Below are positions 60,022 to 64,000 of a DNA stretch of 64,000 nt, piece by piece. The DNA comes from Chitinimonas_A lacunae. GTDB taxonomy: Bacteria; Pseudomonadota; Gammaproteobacteria; Burkholderiales; Chitinimonadaceae. Within the stretch, counting starts at the first letter, position 1; every line of letters starts with the position of its first letter. The position numbers and the translations under genes are program-made. Below the pieces are notes generated by a model. The model was not told where the DNA came from and did not search any database. It saw only the letters and a list, made by a program, of their open reading frames with translations. The stretch is taken from NCBI RefSeq assembly GCF_042650885.1, contig NZ_JBHSBU010000001.1, positions 4,402,001-4,466,000 on the forward strand. The letters are read 5' to 3'.

Positions 60022-62253
60022 ATGTCGCTTAGAGTCAGTCTGATCGCCCTGGCATTAGCCGGCGCCTGGCCCGCCGCTCCGGCGCTGGCCGAGACCATGG
60101 AAGCCGCCGTCGCCGATACCTTGCTGGCCGGCCGGGTCAGCGGCGGCCCGGAGCGCCGGGTCGTTGCCCTGGACCTGCGACCTTTGCCCGCCGATATTGG
60201 CCGCCCTGGCAAGGTGTTCGTGGTGGCCGGCATCCCCGGCGTGGTATGGGTGTCGCTGATCGGCCCCAACCGCTGGCAGCTGTGGGATGGCCGGCTCGAA
60301 TCGCTGGGCGTGTTTGCCAGCCGCACCGCCCTGGCTCCCGAACTGCTGCTTCCCATCGACGGACTCGATTTGAGTCCCCTGGCGGGCCTACAGGTCTACG
60401 CCGGCTACCAGGCCAATGGCGGTGAACTGCACGCCACCCTGATCCATACCGAAACGGGCGCGCCCCAGCCCAGCGTCTCCATGGCCCCGGTCAGCGAGGC
60501 CCAGTGGGATGAAACGGCCGTGCGCAAGGTGCTGCATACCTTTGCCTACGGCGGCTTTGCCAGCGACCAGCAGATCCAAGCCTGGGCCAATATGTCGCCA
60601 CAGGCGGCGATTGCCGAGATCCTGACCTTCCAGCCAACCAATCCGAAGCTGTCGCCGATTGCCGACAGCACCGCCGCCCAGCGCGCCAATTCGCTGGCAG
60701 CGCTCGGCGAATACTGGAGCGGCGAGCAAAGCCCGCTGCCCACCGCCCTGCGCGCCAGCTACCGGCTTGCCGACTGGCGCGGCAATATGCGCACCGCCGT
60801 TCAGGCACTGATGACCCGCGGCATCAATCCGGTGCCGCACCGGATCGCCCTGTGGGAGAGCAATTACCATCTGGCGATCAACGAGGATGTCGGTGTCAGC
60901 CGGCTCCAGGCGGTACGCCACTACGACACGATCCTGCAATCGATGATGGCCGGCGACAGCTATCAGACGACGCTGGCCAAGGCGGCCCAGACGGCGGCGA
61001 TTGCCAATCAGTACAAGCACTTCCGCAATGTGTGGGAGATCAAGAAGGGTGTCGGCACCTTCTCGGGCAATGAAGACTTCGCCCGCGAATTCAACCAGTT
61101 GTTCTTCGGCATCCTCGGCACCCGCGAACCGGCCGATGCCCAGCCGCGTCCGGGCGCAGCCCCGGGCGAGGACAGCTACCACGAGGTGGTGACGGTCAAG
61201 GGCACCGCCAAGGTGCTGACCGATATGCTGTGCGGCACCCAGTGGACCTGCGACCAGACCGAGGTGGTATTCGGTACCGCCAAGCACCATGTCAACCCGC
61301 TCGAAGTGCTGCACGCCACCATCAGCGGCGGCACGGCCAAGGAAAAGCTGTTTGCGCTGGCCGAAGTGGCAGTGCGTCACCCCGAGAGCGAAGACAATCT
61401 GCCGGCCATCGTGATCCAGGGGATGGGCGACGACAGCCTGTCTCTGGCCGAACTGGGCGCCCTGCAATCGGCCTGGAAAGCGATGGGCCCGAACAAGAAC
61501 CTGCTCGCTTTCCTGCGCCAGTACGCAATTTCGCAGCAATTCCACAATGCCGAGCGGGTACGGTTCCGTACGCCGCTCGAGCGTCTGATCCTGCAGGCCA
61601 ACCTGACCACGCTCGATCAGCGCGAAGCCTATATCCGGCTCTACGATGCATCGGGCCTGGCCGACAGCGAAGGCTATGCGGTGTTCCACCCGATGCATAA
61701 CGTGTTCGGCCATATGACGGGTAGCGAAGCCTCCCTGTCGGCCGATCTGTTCCGCAGCCAGTTCCTGCGTTCGACCGATGGCTGGTGGCGCTTTGCCCGG
61801 GTGTCGGCCGAGAAGCCGTGGACCGACAACAATCTGAAGAACTATGCCAGCGACTGGCGCAAGAACTGGGGTGCATTGCTGCCCAAGGGCGCCAATGCGG
61901 CCCAGGCCGGTGCCTGGTTGTGGCAGCGCTATATCGCCGACGGTGGTCATCAGTTCGGCAACTACGAGCGGCTGACCGTCTATAGCCTGCTGGCGCGCGG
62001 GGTCGATCCGGCCGTGGCCTGTACCGGCGATGGCAAGGGCGGAACCGGGACCGAGACCACCCGGGTATTCAGCGAAGCCGATTTCGCCGCCACCGGCATC
62101 GCCGGCCGCTGCCTGGCCAAGCTTGCTGCCGAGCCGCTGCAACTGTGGGCAGCCGACGTCAAGGTGGTCGATACCGCCAACCAGAATGTCGGGCAGGCCA
62201 TCAACTTTATCGCCGCTACCCCCTACTTCCAGCTTGAAAAGGGAAGGGACTGA
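60022..62253 (+). CDS. DUF1800 domain protein, secreted
   Basis: 743 aa. Signal peptide about 1-24 (PALAET). An N-terminal module (about 25-155) contains VFVVAGIPGVVWVSLIGPNR, WQLWDGRLESLG and LDLSPLAGLQVYAGY, similar to modules in the proteins at 7156 and 52295. The rest matches DUF1800: KVLHTFAYGGFASDQQIQAW, MTRGINPVPHRIALWESNYH, and MSPQAAIAEILTF. Start at 60022 (MSLRVSLIAL) chosen as the signal peptide start. The DUF1501 gene follows after two bases; the two families occur together widely in bacteria and are thought to act at the cell surface, function unproven. Confidence 0.88.
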   Translation: MSLRVSLIALALAGAWPAAPALAETMEAAVADTLLAGRVSGGPERRVVALDLRPLPADIGRPGKVFVVAGIPGVVWVSLIGPNRWQLWDGRLESLGVFASRTALAPELLLPIDGLDLSPLAGLQVYAGYQANGGELHATLIHTETGAPQPSVSMAPVSEAQWDETAVRKVLHTFAYGGFASDQQIQAWANMSPQAAIAEILTFQPTNPKLSPIADSTAAQRANSLAALGEYWSGEQSPLPTALRASYRLADWRGNMRTAVQALMTRGINPVPHRIALWESNYHLAINEDVGVSRLQAVRHYDTILQSMMAGDSYQTTLAKAAQTAAIANQYKHFRNVWEIKKGVGTFSGNEDFAREFNQLFFGILGTREPADAQPRPGAAPGEDSYHEVVTVKGTAKVLTDMLCGTQWTCDQTEVVFGTAKHHVNPLEVLHATISGGTAKEKLFALAEVAVRHPESEDNLPAIVIQGMGDDSLSLAELGALQSAWKAMGPNKNLLAFLRQYAISQQFHNAERVRFRTPLERLILQANLTTLDQREAYIRLYDASGLADSEGYAVFHPMHNVFGHMTGSEASLSADLFRSQFLRSTDGWWRFARVSAEKPWTDNNLKNYASDWRKNWGALLPKGANAAQAGAWLWQRYIADGGHQFGNYERLTVYSLLARGVDPAVACTGDGKGGTGTETTRVFSEADFAATGIAGRCLAKLAAEPLQLWAADVKVVDTANQNVGQAINFIAATPYFQLEKGRD

Positions 62254-62255
62254 GC

Positions 62256-63734
62256 ATGAACCGTCGCGAATTTCTGGCTAACGTCCTCAAGACCGGTGTC
62301 CTGGCGCTGCCCGGACTGCCGACCTGGGCCAGCGCCGATGCGCTGGCCGGTGTGGCCACGCTGCGCCGCACCCTGGTCAATGTGACCCTGCCCGGTGGCC
62401 CCGACATGCGCCATCTGCTGCCGCCCCGCATCGCCACCGGCGAGCCGGCCGACAGCTACGCCAGCGCCTACTGGCTGGCGCGTGCCCGCAGTCATGGCAT
62501 CACGACGCCCGGTCTCGAAGGGTCGCTGGCGCGCTGGAACGAAGCCTACGACCAATTGCTCGACCCCTATACCAAGCAGCCGCTCAATGTCGGTATGCTG
62601 AAAAGCTGTGGCTGGTTGAAGGCCATGTGGGATGCGGGTCATGTGGCATTTATCAATAATGTGGTCGGTGCCGACAGCCGCGATCATTCGCATGCCCTGC
62701 TGGTGCTCGACCAGGGCGACCGCAGCTCCTCGGCCAACGATTTCAGTAAGCCCGGTTGGGGCGGCCGTCTGGCGGCGCTACTGGGCGGCGACGCCCGGGT
62801 GGCGGCACTGACCACCAGTCCGCGCCGCTTCTGCCTGTCGCCGGCGGCGGGCAATCCCAGCCATGGTGCCAGCGATCTGACCCTGTCGGTCCGCGATTCG
62901 CGCAATCTGGGCCTGCCTGACAATGTGCTCAAGCCCGATGCCAAGCCATGGGAAATCACCAGCCCGCCCAATGTGATGGCACGGGCGCTCAAAGCCTATT
63001 ACGCGGCACGCAACTGGTCGGCCGACAGTCCGTATGCCCGCTTTGCGCTCCATGAGGAATCGCTGCGCAGTGCCGGTGAAAAGCTCAAGGCCCGGCTCGG
63101 TACGGCTGAAACGGGCGCCAATGCCCTGTTGCCGGTGCCCGATGCGATCCGCGCCCTCTATACCGCCCAGGCCGGCCAGCCCGCTCCGCCCGGACCACGC
63201 CAGTATTGGGGCCGCCAGATGCGCAATCTGCACGATCTGGTGGCGGTCTCGGACATCCTCAATACCCCGGTGGTCTCGCTCGAATACGGTGGCTGGGATA
63301 CCCACCAGAACGAGAAAAACACCATCGAATCGAACCTGCGCGATCTGTTCGGCACCAATATGGGCTTCGATGCGCTGTATCAGAATCTGGCGCCGGCTGC
63401 CCGCAGCAATCTGGTCTTCGTGATCGCTGGCGAATTCGGCCGCCAGCTTGCCGCCAACGGCGACGGCGGCACCGACCACGGCCGTGGCAGCACCTTTATC
63501 GTGATCGGCGATTCGGTCCGTGGCGGCATCTACGGCAATATGTTCCCCGAGTCGGAAAAAGCCTTGTTCAGCCGTGGCCGCAACGACGACATCAAGGGCC
63601 TGACCGGGATCGAGCATCTGTTCGGTGCCGTGGCCGACTGGGTGGCGCGTGGCGATACCGGCAATCTGGTGGCCAACCGCAATACCAGCCTGCTCGAAGC
63701 CGGTGTCGATCTGAAGAAGCTGTTCATCGCCTGA
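62256..63734 (+). CDS. DUF1501 family protein, TAT-exported
   Basis: 492 aa. Twin-arginine signal (NRREFLANVLKTGVLALPGL) indicates export in folded, probably metal-bound form. Sulfatase-like fold of the DUF1501 type: NVTLPGGPDMRHLLPPR, GADSRDHSHALLV, VVSLEYGGWDTHQNE and FVIAGEFGRQLAANGDGGTD followed by HGRGSTFIVIGD are the conserved metal-site regions (Asp/His residues). Partner of the DUF1800 gene two bases upstream. A terminator follows at 63793. Confidence 0.92.
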   Translation: MNRREFLANVLKTGVLALPGLPTWASADALAGVATLRRTLVNVTLPGGPDMRHLLPPRIATGEPADSYASAYWLARARSHGITTPGLEGSLARWNEAYDQLLDPYTKQPLNVGMLKSCGWLKAMWDAGHVAFINNVVGADSRDHSHALLVLDQGDRSSSANDFSKPGWGGRLAALLGGDARVAALTTSPRRFCLSPAAGNPSHGASDLTLSVRDSRNLGLPDNVLKPDAKPWEITSPPNVMARALKAYYAARNWSADSPYARFALHEESLRSAGEKLKARLGTAETGANALLPVPDAIRALYTAQAGQPAPPGPRQYWGRQMRNLHDLVAVSDILNTPVVSLEYGGWDTHQNEKNTIESNLRDLFGTNMGFDALYQNLAPAARSNLVFVIAGEFGRQLAANGDGGTDHGRGSTFIVIGDSVRGGIYGNMFPESEKALFSRGRNDDIKGLTGIEHLFGAVADWVARGDTGNLVANRNTSLLEAGVDLKKLFIA

Positions 63735-64000
63735 ACGGCGAACTGCACAACCACAAGAGAACTAGCCCTAGTTCCCCATTCGCGCACACTGAGCCTGCCG
63801 GTTTCCCCCAACTGGCAGGCGTTTTTGTTTCTAAATTGTCCCTGTCTGTTTCTGTATCTAGCAGATAATTTGCTTGATTTTTGTATCCAACACGAAACTC
63901 CCCTGCAGGCCAGCTCAGGCATCGCTCCGCCTCTTCCTTTCCTCGTGAACCGCAGTAGGGACACGGACATCCAGCGTCATGCCGCTTGGCGATAAAGGGA
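63735..64000. other. Terminator-bearing intergenic end of the window
   Basis: The last 266 bases hold the DUF1501 terminator and then AT-rich sequence; no gene start is seen before the window ends. Confidence 0.5.
63793..63830 (+). terminator. Rho-independent terminator after the DUF1501 gene
   Basis: GCCTGCC pairs with GGCAGGC around 14 bases, followed by GTTTTTGTTT. Confidence 0.85.

Noticed and set aside
1..64000. CRISPR array, insertion sequence or prophage
   Set aside because: No regularly spaced repeats of 24-40 bases, transposase, integrase or phage structural genes were seen; the only tandem repeat is the four-copy 14-mer at 19774.

Overview
The window is GC-rich and gene-dense. The gene set points to a Gram-negative proteobacterium, most likely a betaproteobacterium: dapA next to the lipoprotein gene bamC, NsrR/Hmp, a RelA with a degenerate hydrolase domain, FNR-type boxes, small DUF3149 and PHA-system proteins, and many Sec-dependent periplasmic proteins. 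I cannot assign a genus from the sequence alone.

Layout. 1-9.7 kb: the 3' end of an FtsH-like AAA protease, several small secreted proteins, a divergent LysR / Old Yellow Enzyme pair, a secreted DRGH nuclease, a DNA-deoxyinosine glycosylase, a 53-aa DUF3149 membrane protein behind two FNR-like boxes, and a PHA-system protein. 9.7-13.4 kb: a wax-ester locus, with a bifunctional fatty acyl-CoA reductase divergent from a WS/DGAT acyltransferase. 13.5-30.2 kb: mostly housekeeping genes (aminotransferase, TPR protein, hmp-nsrR with a perfect NsrR-type palindrome, ABC exporter, dapA-bamC, GDPD, chemoreceptor, subtilase, LMW phosphatase, NCS2 purine permease, apt). 30.2-31.0 kb: a broken hipBA module with an intact hipB, four 16-bp operators and a hipA reduced to its two ends. 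31.2-33.3 kb: two secreted proteins of unknown function.

33.9-51.3 kb holds the most notable feature: an uninterrupted minus-strand biosynthetic gene cluster. In transcription order it encodes a fatty acyl-AMP ligase, two membrane desaturases, an ACP, a cyclopropane-synthase-type methyltransferase, a stand-alone ketosynthase lacking a recognisable AT, a second ACP, a cytochrome P450, a type II thioesterase, a two-protein reducing PKS module (KS-AT-DH' and 'DH-ER-KR-ACP-TE) and a hotdog thioesterase. The reading is that a free fatty acid is activated as acyl-AMP and loaded on the ACP, desaturated, possibly methylated or cyclopropanated while ACP-bound, extended, oxidised and released. The FAAL/desaturase/ACP core resembles terminal-alkyne (JamABC) and polyyne (caryoynencin-type) starters, but the combination with a CFA-type enzyme, an AT-less KS and a split reducing PKS is unlike any cluster I know.

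51.3-64 kb: about 1 kb of AT-rich DNA without genes, a secreted protein with 14 RCC1 repeats, DUF1415 and YceH genes, a histidine phosphatase-like protein, a class II tRNA-like element just downstream of relA, relA, and a DUF1800-DUF1501 pair. A C-terminal-type module (GGW...DxSxLxGxxxYxGYG...) appears to recur in three otherwise unrelated secreted proteins of this window.
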